NCBI GenBank assembly: GCA_012103255.1
Contig: WLXD01000005.1
Span: 62,001 to 126,000 of the forward strand
DNA length: 64,000 bases
Reading direction: 5' to 3'
Source of the DNA: Acidobacteriota bacterium
GTDB taxonomy: Bacteria; Acidobacteriota; UBA890; WLXD01
The position numbers and the translations under genes were made by a program. The notes under the pieces were generated by a model. That model was not told where the DNA came from. It made no database searches and saw nothing but the letters and a program-made list of their open reading frames with translations. This document shows positions 27,534-35,305 of the stretch, in pieces (within the stretch, counting starts at the first letter, position 1; every line of letters begins with the position of its first letter).

Positions 27534-28415
27534 ATGCGGACGAAGCAGCGGATCGGCGTGCTCGGCGGTAGCGGCCTCTACTCCATGGCTGGCCTTGACG
27601 CTCACGACGAGATCGCTCTGGAGACCCCATACGGAGCGCCGTCGGATCGCTATGCGCTGGGCGAGGTTGACGGAACTCCGGTTGCCTTTCTGGCACGGCA
27701 TGGCCGGGGGCATCGCTTCCCTCCGAGTGAAGTGCCCTATCGTGCGAACCTCTACGGGTTTCGGCTCCTCGGAGTGTCCAATCTCCTCTCCGTGAGCGCG
27801 GTCGGCAGCCTCAAGGACGACATAGAGCCTTGTGATCTGGTGGTGCCTGATCAGTTCATCGATCGGACCACACGGCGTGTCGCGACCTTCTCCGAGCCGG
27901 GAGCGGTGATCCATGCGGCGATGGCCGACCCGGTGTGTTCCCGTCTCAGCGCACTCCTCGCAGAGTCTGCGCGGGCCCAGGGCGCGACGGTACACGCTGG
28001 CGGCACCTATCTCTGCATCGAAGGGCCGCAGTTCTCGACGCGGGCCGAGAGCGAGCTCTACCGGAATTGGGGGGCGGACGTCATCGGGATGACGAACGCG
28101 ACCGAAGCCAAGCTCGCGCGCGAGGCGGGAATCGCCTATGCGACGTTGGCCATGGCCTGTGACTATGACTGTTGGCACCCCACCCACGAATCAGTGACCG
28201 CAGAAATGGCGATCGCCAACCTGATGGCATCCGTTGATGTCGCCCAAAGCGTGCTGCGGCACGCCATCGCGTCCTTGCCGGCGGACACGCCGGCCTCGTG
28301 CGGAGACGCATCGCGCGCTCTGATTTCACCCCCTGACGCGGTGCCGCCCGAAGCGCGCCGCAGACTAGCCGCCTTGATCCCGTCCTTGGCGGAGGCTTCG
28401 AAGGAGTCAGAATGA
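27534..28415 (+). CDS. mtnP: S-methyl-5'-thioadenosine phosphorylase
   Basis: About 293 residues. It cleaves methylthioadenosine (or a related purine nucleoside) with phosphate in methionine salvage. Visible: GVLGGSGLYSM (phosphate-binding GGSGLY), FLARHGRGHRFPPSEVPYRAN, and CIEGPQFSTRAESELYRNWGADVIGMTNATEAKLAREAG, all characteristic of MTAP/PNP class II enzymes. FSTRAES and MTNATE fit MTAP. The ATG at 27534 is nine bases after GAGG; ATG 27528 is the alternative. Its stop overlaps the PfkB gene (ATGA). Confidence 0.92.
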   Translation: MRTKQRIGVLGGSGLYSMAGLDAHDEIALETPYGAPSDRYALGEVDGTPVAFLARHGRGHRFPPSEVPYRANLYGFRLLGVSNLLSVSAVGSLKDDIEPCDLVVPDQFIDRTTRRVATFSEPGAVIHAAMADPVCSRLSALLAESARAQGATVHAGGTYLCIEGPQFSTRAESELYRNWGADVIGMTNATEAKLAREAGIAYATLAMACDYDCWHPTHESVTAEMAIANLMASVDVAQSVLRHAIASLPADTPASCGDASRALISPPDAVPPEARRRLAALIPSLAEASKESE

Positions 28416-29320
28416 GCATCGTTGTAGTCGGCTCGATCGCATATGACACCGTGATCACGCCGTATGGCCGGCGCGAACAGACTCTCGGTGGCGCGGCCAC
28501 CTTCTTCTCCGTCGCGGCGTCCTACTTCTGCCCGGTGCAGGTGGTCGGCGTCGTTGGTGAGGACTTTTCCGACGAGGATGTCGAGGTGTTCAGTGCCCGC
28601 GGCATCGACACTCAGGGCATCGCACGGCGTCCGGGCAAGAGCTTCCGATGGGGCGGTGAGTACTCCTGGAACCTGAATGAACGCGAGACGCTGTTTACAG
28701 AACTCAACGTCTTCGAAGAGTTCGATCCGGAGCTTCCTCCGGCCTATCGCACCACCCCGCACGTGTTTCTGGCGAACATCGCGCCGGGGTTGCAGCTGTC
28801 GGTGCTCGAGCAGGTCGAGTCACCGCGCCTCGTCGCGCTCGACACGATGAACTACTGGATTGAGGGCGACCGCGACGCACTTGCGGAAGTGCTCAAGCGG
28901 GTCGACATTCTCGTGATCAACGACGAGGAGGCGCGTCAGCTCGCCGACGAGTACAACCTGGTAAAGGCGGCGGAAGCCGTACTCTCGATGGGGCCCACCG
29001 CGGTCGTGATCAAACGTGGCGAGCACGGCGCTACGGCGTTCCTCGGCGATGAGATCTTCAACGTGCCCGGGTTTCCTCTCCGCGATCTCGCAGATCCGAC
29101 CGGAGCCGGTGACACCTTCGCTGGTGGCTTCATGGGGCACCTGGCGCGGCACGGCGATCACGGACCCGAGGGGCTGCGGCGCGCGATTGTCGCCGGCAGC
29201 GTGATGGCCTCGTTCTGCGTGGAGGCCTTCAGCCTGGACGGCATCACCAACCTCGATGAGGATCAGATCGCCGCCCGCTATCGTGCGTTCCAGGCGTTGA
29301 CACGGTTCGGGGACCTCTAA
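28412..29320 (+). CDS. PfkB-family carbohydrate or nucleoside kinase
   Basis: 302 residues. PfkB motifs: VGSIAYDTV at the start, TLGGAATFFSVAAS near residue 28, and the anion-hole signature DPTGAGDTFAGGFMGHLA near 231, whose GAGD aspartate is the catalytic base. The substrate is not clear; the direct coupling to the methylthioadenosine phosphorylase (four-base overlap) suggests a nucleoside or a ribose derivative such as methylthioribose, but that is inference. The protein is soluble. coaX follows 14 bases later. Confidence 0.88.
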   Translation: MSIVVVGSIAYDTVITPYGRREQTLGGAATFFSVAASYFCPVQVVGVVGEDFSDEDVEVFSARGIDTQGIARRPGKSFRWGGEYSWNLNERETLFTELNVFEEFDPELPPAYRTTPHVFLANIAPGLQLSVLEQVESPRLVALDTMNYWIEGDRDALAEVLKRVDILVINDEEARQLADEYNLVKAAEAVLSMGPTAVVIKRGEHGATAFLGDEIFNVPGFPLRDLADPTGAGDTFAGGFMGHLARHGDHGPEGLRRAIVAGSVMASFCVEAFSLDGITNLDEDQIAARYRAFQALTRFGDL

Positions 29321-29334
29321 ACGGTAACGCGCTC

Positions 29335-30108
29335 ATGTTGCTAGCCATCGATATCGGAAACACTCAGACTCAGTTGGGCGTCTTTGACACTGCCGGCGAA
29401 CTGGTCGGTGAGTGGCGCCTCTCCACTCACCGTGACCGCACCGGCGATGAGCTCGGGATCAGCGTTCGTAACTTGCTGGCTCTGCAGAGCATCGAGCCTG
29501 CGGCGATCGGGGGCATCATTGCGGCGTCAGTCGTGCCGCCACTGACGGCGGCTCTTGAGCGAATGGGCGACCGCTACTTCGGCCACGCTCCGGTAATGGT
29601 CGATGCAGGCCTCGTGGATGATCTGCCCATCCTCTATGAGCCACCTGAAGCAGTTGGTGCCGATCGGATCGTAAACGCCGTCGCGGCACGCGAGAAACAT
29701 GGCTCGCCGGTGGTTGTCGTGGACTTCGGTACCGCGACGACATTCGATGTCGTTGATACTGAGGGTGCTTACCTGGGTGGCGTGATCGCCACGGGGGTCG
29801 GCGTGTCGGCGGATGCACTGTTCCACCGCGCGGCGCGCCTGCCACGAGTTCACGTGGCTCAGCCCGAGGCGGTTATTGGTCGCAATACGACGGCGAGCGT
29901 TCAGGCGGGCTTGTTTTTCGGATACGCAGAGATGGTCGACGGTCTTTTGGCGCGCATCGTTGATGAACTGGCTGCAGAGCCGCGCGTCGTGGCCACGGGC
30001 GGCTGGTCGGCAACCATCGGCGAGGCATGCACTCGCGTCGACGAGATCGATCCACTCCTGACACTTCAGGGGTTGCGTCTGATCCACCAGCGCTACGGTC
30101 GTGCCTAG
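29335..30108 (+). CDS. coaX: Type III pantothenate kinase
   Basis: First step of coenzyme A synthesis, ATP-dependent phosphorylation of pantothenate. 257 residues of the ASKHA fold: LLAIDIGNTQTQLGVF at the start (P-loop-like DIGNT), EPPEAVGADRIVNAVAA near 102 with the GADR pantothenate-site motif, VVVDFGTATTFDVV near 125 with the catalytic aspartate, and GGVIATGVGVSADALF near 149. Normal length for CoaX. It is the third gene of the run from mtnP. Confidence 0.96.
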   Translation: MLLAIDIGNTQTQLGVFDTAGELVGEWRLSTHRDRTGDELGISVRNLLALQSIEPAAIGGIIAASVVPPLTAALERMGDRYFGHAPVMVDAGLVDDLPILYEPPEAVGADRIVNAVAAREKHGSPVVVVDFGTATTFDVVDTEGAYLGGVIATGVGVSADALFHRAARLPRVHVAQPEAVIGRNTTASVQAGLFFGYAEMVDGLLARIVDELAAEPRVVATGGWSATIGEACTRVDEIDPLLTLQGLRLIHQRYGRA

Positions 30109-30159
30109 ATTCACGCTCTATCACTGCTTCGTCCGGTGACGCGGCCCTATAATCGAACG

Positions 30160-31710
30160 ATGTCCGACAACAGCACCCTGAATCAGGCACTCCAGCAGGC
30201 GGCGCGCGATCTGCGCAAGCGCGACGAACAAACCACCGTGCGCTACGAGCACGTTGACGCGATCCAGACGGCTGGGGGAGATCTACCGTCGACGATGGGC
30301 GAGCTGCTGCGCACAGCGCCCGCCGACCATGTCGCCTCGTTCGTCCACCTGGCGCGCTTGCTCAAGGTAGAGGGCATCGGGGGCGCGATTGCGGAGGCGG
30401 CGATGCAGCGGCCTTCGCCGCTCGAGGCCAAGTCCGCCGCGGTTCGCGCGCTTGGCGCCTCCGGTACGGCCGTTCCCGAGGCGGTTACGGGTTTGCTCGA
30501 ACAGGCTGAAGCCTTCGTTGCGGCCCCCGATTCCGATGGGCTCGACCGGGTGCTCGAGATGCCAGACGCCTGGCGCCAGCCTGTGCTCGATGCGTGGGTT
30601 ACGGACTCACTTGCTTCGACACCCGACCTGGCTGACGAAGCTGTTGGCCGCGGCGCAATCGAGTGCGTAGATGTCGTGGCACGCCTCGGCTCGGCGGGCG
30701 ATGCCAGCGCCGTACCGCTACTGCAGCGGCACGCCGATGGCGACGATCGTGATCTGGCCAAGGCGGCCAAGCGTGCTCTCCACCAACTCCGCGTTCGCGG
30801 CGTTGATGTTGTGGAGTCCACCGCCCCGACCGGCGGATTCAGCATGGACATCGCGCCTGACGTCGAGGGCGACTCGCTGGCCTACGTCACGGGCGTGGAT
30901 GGGCTCGGTGGTCGGATCCTGTGGCTCCTGTGTCCGAGCGAGAGGGGTGGCTATCGGCTCCTCGAGGCGGTCCTCGATGATGTTCATGGCATTCGCAAGG
31001 CAGAGGTTCTGAACACCACGCGAGGCGAATTCCGGCAACACATGAGCAGGCTGGGCGACAACGATTCTGTCCTGGTGGCAAAGGTCGCTCCGGCATCTGC
31101 GGCGTTTCTGCTGCGAGCAGGGGAGCGCTTCAATGTGGAGTCGTCTACGGAATTGCCCGCCGACTATTCTTCTTTTCAGACCGGCCCGGCTGAGAGTCTC
31201 TTCAAGACCGACAGCGACTGGGACGAGAAGGTCCCCGCGGCACCGGAAGAGGAAGACGCTCGTCGGGAGCTGCTGAGAGACGCCGTTGAGCTGCTGGGTA
31301 CGCCGCCGTTCGCGAACTGGGCAATCCTTGGCGAGGCTTCCGAGCGCGCGGCGCGCGCGGTCCGAGCCGCTGAGACAAGCGACCTGCTCGTTGATGATGA
31401 TCAGCGGAAGCAGCAAGTGGATACGGCGGTGGCGAGCGTTGGCGAGAGCTTCGACGCTACCGAGCGTGGGCGGTTCCGGTCGCGTCTGCACGAGATGGCT
31501 AGGGTGCTCGCGACCACCGGTGACACACGCGGTGCGCTCTGGGCGCGGGTCGCCGGGGACGGGTTCGAAACGGTGGAAGACCTGTACGCGGATCATCCCT
31601 TCGCACGGGCCATCATCCAGCGCGGCGTCATGACGGCCTATCAGCAGGTGCGCGACAGCGAGCCGCCTGCAACCGAAGGTGCCTCAGCTCCAGGAGTGGT
31701 GCAGCCATGA
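30160..31710 (+). CDS. HEAT-like helical repeat protein of unknown function
   Basis: 516 residues, no signal peptide or membrane helix. The first 220 residues are alanine- and leucine-rich paired helices (LLKVEGIGGAIAEAAM, KSAAVRALGASG, AVPLLQRHADGDDRDLAKAA) in the style of HEAT or Armadillo repeats. A mixed middle part follows (LAYVTGVDGLGGRILWLLCP, KAEVLNTTRGEFRQHM), then an acidic helical C-terminal part. I do not recognise a family. A TATAAT hexamer at 30148-30153 sits just before the start. The stop overlaps the next gene's ATG, so the pair probably acts together. Confidence 0.75.
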   Translation: MSDNSTLNQALQQAARDLRKRDEQTTVRYEHVDAIQTAGGDLPSTMGELLRTAPADHVASFVHLARLLKVEGIGGAIAEAAMQRPSPLEAKSAAVRALGASGTAVPEAVTGLLEQAEAFVAAPDSDGLDRVLEMPDAWRQPVLDAWVTDSLASTPDLADEAVGRGAIECVDVVARLGSAGDASAVPLLQRHADGDDRDLAKAAKRALHQLRVRGVDVVESTAPTGGFSMDIAPDVEGDSLAYVTGVDGLGGRILWLLCPSERGGYRLLEAVLDDVHGIRKAEVLNTTRGEFRQHMSRLGDNDSVLVAKVAPASAAFLLRAGERFNVESSTELPADYSSFQTGPAESLFKTDSDWDEKVPAAPEEEDARRELLRDAVELLGTPPFANWAILGEASERAARAVRAAETSDLLVDDDQRKQQVDTAVASVGESFDATERGRFRSRLHEMARVLATTGDTRGALWARVAGDGFETVEDLYADHPFARAIIQRGVMTAYQQVRDSEPPATEGASAPGVVQP

Positions 31711-32438
31711 AGAACCTCGTCATCTTTGCGGCCGTCATCGCGCTGGCCGCATGCAACGACGGCCGGACGGATCTGGATCGCGCCAAAGAAGCAGCCGACT
31801 ACACCGACCGGGCTCGCGCGATCGGTTTCTACCAGCTGCATCTCGAAGACAACCCGGACGACTTTGATGCGCGTCTCGAGTACACGCTGCTACTTGGTGA
31901 GAACTGGGCGTTCGAGGGCGGAGACGCCGGCCCGATTCTCGAGAGTCTCGAGGTTCTGTTCGTGGAGCAGCCTGAAAATCTTCGGGTCAAGGAGCTCTAC
32001 GCGATGATGCTCGTGCGACAGGCACAAGCCGCGCAGGAAGCCCGACGCTATGGCGAAACGGAAGAGCTGCTGCTCCAGGCCTCGGACGTCCACCCTGACG
32101 TTGGCACGGCCAGCTATCACCTAGGCGTTCTCTACGGCGAGCTGGACCGCGGCGACGAGGCCTTCGCCGCTCTGATCTCGGCCGCGCTGAAGCGTCCACA
32201 GATTCCGGACCTTTACCTGCAACTCGGTCGCGAATACCTCGCCCGCGAAATGATCGACAGGGCGGTGAACACGCTGTTGCTCGTGGACGAACTGCGAGGC
32301 ACGTCAACGTACCTCATTCCGCAGGCGAATTGCGCGCTGGCCGAGGCCTATCTCAAGCGTGGCGATGAGTCAGCCGCTCGTGCGCGTCGGGACTCCGCCC
32401 ATCCGGAGTGCTCGGTTCCTGGGCTCGACGCCGAGTAG
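31707..32438 (+). CDS. TPR-containing lipoprotein
   Basis: 243 residues. The N-terminus KNLVIFAAVIALAAC is a signal with lipobox LAAC (Cys16), so the protein is anchored to a membrane, probably the outer one. The rest is helical TPR-like repeats, e.g. DDFDARLEYTLLLGENWAF, VGTASYHLGVLYGELDRGDEAF and IPDLYLQLGREYLAREM. TPR proteins hold partner proteins together; the partner is unknown. Its ATG is in a four-base overlap with the HEAT-like gene. It converges with the ferredoxin gene. Confidence 0.8.
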   Translation: MKNLVIFAAVIALAACNDGRTDLDRAKEAADYTDRARAIGFYQLHLEDNPDDFDARLEYTLLLGENWAFEGGDAGPILESLEVLFVEQPENLRVKELYAMMLVRQAQAAQEARRYGETEELLLQASDVHPDVGTASYHLGVLYGELDRGDEAFAALISAALKRPQIPDLYLQLGREYLAREMIDRAVNTLLLVDELRGTSTYLIPQANCALAEAYLKRGDESAARARRDSAHPECSVPGLDAE

Positions 32439-32442
32439 TCCG

Positions 32443-32724
32443 CTAGGCGAATACGAGTTCGCCGGTCTCCTCGAACGGTGCTCGCTGCACCATGTCGATC
32501 GCGTCCCAGGGGCAATAGCGCGCGCACAGCAGGCAGCCGATGCACGTCTGCTTGTCGATGAGGACGTACTTGTCGATCGGGTTCGACTCCGGCAGTTTCA
32601 GGTCGATGCAGTCGACCGGACAGAAGATGATGCACGCTTCGCAGCCGGTGCAATCATCGCGCCGAACAATCGCTATAACCTTGGAGGCCTTCTTGGGCTT
32701 CTTCTTCCTGGCGGGAGTTGCCAT
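32443..32724 (-). CDS. Two-cluster [4Fe-4S] ferredoxin
   Basis: 93 residues with two cluster motifs: CTGCEACIIFCPVDC near 25-39 and CIGCLLCARYCP near 61-72. This is the 2[4Fe-4S] bacterial ferredoxin pattern and the protein carries low-potential electrons in the cytoplasm. The N-terminal 20 residues are very basic (ATPARKKKPKKASK), which is unusual and might contact a partner or nucleic acid. No oxidoreductase subunit is adjacent. Confidence 0.9.
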   Translation of the reverse strand: MATPARKKKPKKASKVIAIVRRDDCTGCEACIIFCPVDCIDLKLPESNPIDKYVLIDKQTCIGCLLCARYCPWDAIDMVQRAPFEETGELVFA

Positions 32725-32846
32725 GGGTGCTCGTAGTCCTAGAGTAGGCGTCGTTCAGGGACGGTCGGGTAACCGGTCACAGGCTTTGGGCAAAGGAGCA
32801 TACAAGCGGTTCGGCAATGACTCAACAGCAAGCTGCGGTTGCGTCA

Positions 32847-32875
32847 TAGACCGGTAAACAGAGGCCACCTATAAT
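32847..32875 (+). promoter_or_regulatory. Candidate sigma-70 promoter before tonB
   Basis: TAGACC (32847-32852), 17-base spacer, perfect TATAAT (32870-32875), 66 bases before the tonB start. The rest of the 217-base gap between the ferredoxin and tonB shows nothing else I can call. Confidence 0.5.
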
Positions 32876-32941
32876 CACGAATGGGTGGGTGGACGGTTGG
32901 CGCTCCCTCGGAGGGCCAACACAGCAAGAGTGATCTAGGTC

Positions 32942-33727
32942 ATGGATCTCGGCGGCGGCAGGTATCCGAAGCTTCGGATGCGCAGCGAAAAAACCAAGCG
33001 CTGGGCGAAGATGCGCGCGAACAGCGACGCCGAGTCTTCAGCGCCAGCGGGCCGCGGCGCGAAAATCGTTACCGCGTACTTCAGCGAGGGCAACGAGCGC
33101 GAGACCACGCTGAAGAAGGCGGGTGTTGCCGCTCTCGTGTTCCACTTCCTGGCGTTCCTGCTGATCATCCCGGCCAGTGAACTCGAGGTGGTGCCGTTGG
33201 ATCGGACGGCGGCCACCGTGGTGAAGCGCTTCACGCCTCCTGCACCGCCGGCCAAGGCGAAGAAGCAGAAGCAGAAGAGGAAGTCGACGCCGATCCCGAT
33301 TCCTGATCCGACGCCCGATGATCCCGAGCCCGTCGAACCGGAAGACACCGCGTATGCCGATTTCGGCGACGTGGACGAGGACTTCGCGTTCGGCATGCCG
33401 AGCGGCGTTCCCGGCGTCGGGCTGCGTGGCTCGGCCGTGAGAGCCGGCGACGGCGGCGTGATGTCGCCGGAGATCATCAGGCAGGTCGACCCCGAGTACA
33501 CGCCCGAGGCGACGCGACGCGGTATCCAGGGGGAAGTCTGGATCGAGGCGGTCGTCGACGTCGATGGCAAGGTCGCTGAGCCTCGCCTATTGCGCGGCCT
33601 GCCCGACGAGGAACTCAATCGTCGAGCCATGGATGCCATCCAGTCCTGGGTGTTTCGCCCCGGGATGAAGGACGGCGAGCCGATTCCGGTGATCGCCGTC
33701 TTCACGGTGACCTACCGGCTCCACTGA
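32942..33727 (+). CDS. tonB: TonB-family energy transducer
   Basis: 261 residues. A long basic cytoplasmic N-terminus (about 57 residues) precedes one membrane helix (AALVFHFLAFLLII near 60-75), then a Pro/Lys-rich periplasmic stretch, and a C-terminal TonB domain (VDPEYTPEATRRGIQGEVWIEAVVDVDG and MDAIQSWVFRPG). It transfers proton-motive energy to outer-membrane receptors. No exbB or exbD lies beside it, so it may use the TolQR pair at 24538 or a motor elsewhere. It is not the tol operon TolA. Confidence 0.88.
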   Translation: MDLGGGRYPKLRMRSEKTKRWAKMRANSDAESSAPAGRGAKIVTAYFSEGNERETTLKKAGVAALVFHFLAFLLIIPASELEVVPLDRTAATVVKRFTPPAPPAKAKKQKQKRKSTPIPIPDPTPDDPEPVEPEDTAYADFGDVDEDFAFGMPSGVPGVGLRGSAVRAGDGGVMSPEIIRQVDPEYTPEATRRGIQGEVWIEAVVDVDGKVAEPRLLRGLPDEELNRRAMDAIQSWVFRPGMKDGEPIPVIAVFTVTYRLH

Positions 33728-33734
33728 TCCGGCG

Positions 33735-34433
33735 TTGATCCGCAATCTCGCCGTCGGGCTGGCAACGGCAGTTCTGATCGCGTCGCTGGGCCCTCCTGGG
33801 CTGATAGCGGCCTGGATCACGGGCTCGCCAAGACCGCTCTACGTCCTGTCGACTCTCGGTATCCGCAACATCTTCCGGGTTGCCGGAGTCCGGCTCGTGG
33901 TTCGTGGCCACGAGACACTCGATCCCGAGCAGACGTACGTCTTCGTGGCCAATCATGTGAGCAACCTTGATCCGCCGGCAGCCTACCTGGCCACGGATCG
34001 CGAGATCCGCACTCTCGCCAAGGCAGAGGTGTTCAACATCCCGATCTTTGGCCGCGTGTTGAAGATGGCGGGTTTCCCCGCCGTGCATCGGGGCGATCGC
34101 AACCGCGCCGTGGAAACGTTGACGGAGGCGGCAGCGGTACTCGCGGCAGGCCACGACTTCATGGCCTTCCCGGAGGGCACGCGGAGTCGTACGGGTGAAC
34201 TGGGAAAGTTCAAGAAGGGACCGTTCATCATGGCCATTCAGGCGCAGGTGCCCGTTGCGCCCATGGTCCTGCGCGGCACCCGCGAAGTTTGGCCACGGGG
34301 TTCGATGCGGGTGAGTGCCGGCACGGTCGAGATCGACTTTCTAGAGCCACTCTCAACGCACGGCATGACAATGGATGATCGCGATGAACTGCGCGGAACC
34401 GTGCGCGACCGGATGGCCGAAGCTCTCGCATAA
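33735..34433 (+). CDS. plsC: PlsC-type lysophospholipid acyltransferase
   Basis: 232 residues. Acyltransferase motifs in order: NHVSNLD near 73 (catalytic NHx4D), LAKAEVFNIPIFGRVLKMAGFPAVHRG near 100, FPEGTRSRTGELGKFKKG near 147 and a valine-proline motif (PVAPMVLRG) near 175. It adds the second acyl chain in phosphatidic acid formation at the inner membrane. One hydrophobic N-terminal segment may anchor it. The start is TTG seven bases after tonB, without a strong ribosome site. Confidence 0.9.
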   Translation: MIRNLAVGLATAVLIASLGPPGLIAAWITGSPRPLYVLSTLGIRNIFRVAGVRLVVRGHETLDPEQTYVFVANHVSNLDPPAAYLATDREIRTLAKAEVFNIPIFGRVLKMAGFPAVHRGDRNRAVETLTEAAAVLAAGHDFMAFPEGTRSRTGELGKFKKGPFIMAIQAQVPVAPMVLRGTREVWPRGSMRVSAGTVEIDFLEPLSTHGMTMDDRDELRGTVRDRMAEALA

Positions 34434-34513
34434 TCGTCGCAGGATTGCGTGCTGCGTGGTGGCCCTTTAACCTCCGATCCCGCCTGCTCGTCATTCATCT
34501 TCCAGAGGCTGCG

Positions 34514-35131
34514 ATGTCGACCACACGCCGATCCCGGCCGCCGGAGCCCGTTGCGATGGCGAGCGCGATGCAGCGCTTTCTGGAAGCGGCCGACCTTGCT
34601 CACGAGGCCGCCGATGACGCCGCCGAGCGCTGTGCGCAGGCCTGGGCGGGTGAACTGCTCGATGGCTACTCCACCGATCCAGCCGAAGCCCTGAAGGCTA
34701 CGTTCGATCAATCTCAGGGAAGCCTCGTTTCTTTGAGTTCGATCCCCTTCGTATCAACGTGTAGCCACCACCTGCTGCCTTTCTTCGGCCAGGCTCACGT
34801 GGCGTACCAGCCCTCCGATCGTCTCGTTGGCCTCGGGAGCCTGGAGACGCTCGTTCGCTGTTTGTCCCGGCGCCTGCAGCTGCAGGAGAAGCTCGGCGAG
34901 GAGATCGCTCAGGCTCTTGCGGCGGAACTCTCTGCAGAAGGCGCCGCATGTATTCTCGAAGCAGAACATCTCTGTGTGTTCGCGCGCGGCGGCCGTCAGC
35001 GCGGCCCGGTAACTCGCACGACCGCGTTTGCCGGGACCCTGGCCGATGATCCAGTATTCCGCCAGCAGTGCTTGATGCTGCTCGGCAATTCGTCACCAAA
35101 CGGTAGCAACCAGGAGCAAGATAATGAGTGA
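34514..35131 (+). CDS. folE: GTP cyclohydrolase I-like protein
   Basis: About 205 residues from the ATG at 34514, which has AGAGG six bases upstream. GTP cyclohydrolase I makes dihydroneopterin triphosphate for folate. Family landmarks: WAGELLDGYSTDPAEALKATF near 45, SSIPFVSTCSHHLLPFFGQAHVAY-type core near 72-90, SRRLQLQEKLGEEIA near 115, and EHLCVFARGGRQRGPVTRT near 148. The zinc-type ligands Cys, His and the second Cys are kept, but the usual CEHH is CSHH. The product could be a true FolE with a substitution or a specialised paralogue. Confidence 0.85.
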   Translation: MSTTRRSRPPEPVAMASAMQRFLEAADLAHEAADDAAERCAQAWAGELLDGYSTDPAEALKATFDQSQGSLVSLSSIPFVSTCSHHLLPFFGQAHVAYQPSDRLVGLGSLETLVRCLSRRLQLQEKLGEEIAQALAAELSAEGAACILEAEHLCVFARGGRQRGPVTRTTAFAGTLADDPVFRQQCLMLLGNSSPNGSNQEQDNE

Positions 35132-35294
35132 CCCGCACGGCGTCGGCGTGAACGGCGAGCCGGACGATTTCGCCGCTCGCTACGACCGTTTCGCGATCGG
35201 CGGCGGCGAGACCATGTGGGTCGTCAAAGTGGCGATCGTCCTGGCGGCGATACTCGGCGGTGCGGCTGTGATCTGGTCCTTGCTCCCGCTGTAG
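35124..35294 (+). CDS. Small single-pass membrane protein (56 residues)
   Basis: Short reading frame from ATG 35124 to TAG 35294, with AGGAG seven bases upstream and an eight-base overlap with the end of folE. The product is a polar N-terminal half (SDPHGVGVNGEPDDFAARYD) followed by a clear membrane helix (WVVKVAIVLAAILGGAAVIW) and a short end SLLPL. The good ribosome site, codon use and fit between folE and the protease gene support it as real. Its function is unknown. Confidence 0.7.
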   Translation: MSDPHGVGVNGEPDDFAARYDRFAIGGGETMWVVKVAIVLAAILGGAAVIWSLLPL

Positions 35295-35305
35295 ACCCGA
35301 CGACC

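Noticed and set aside
30131-30159. TATAAT at 30148 as a firm promoter
   Set aside because: The -10 match is perfect, but no acceptable -35 lies at 16-18 bases, and the hexamer is only 6 bases from the ATG, leaving almost no leader.
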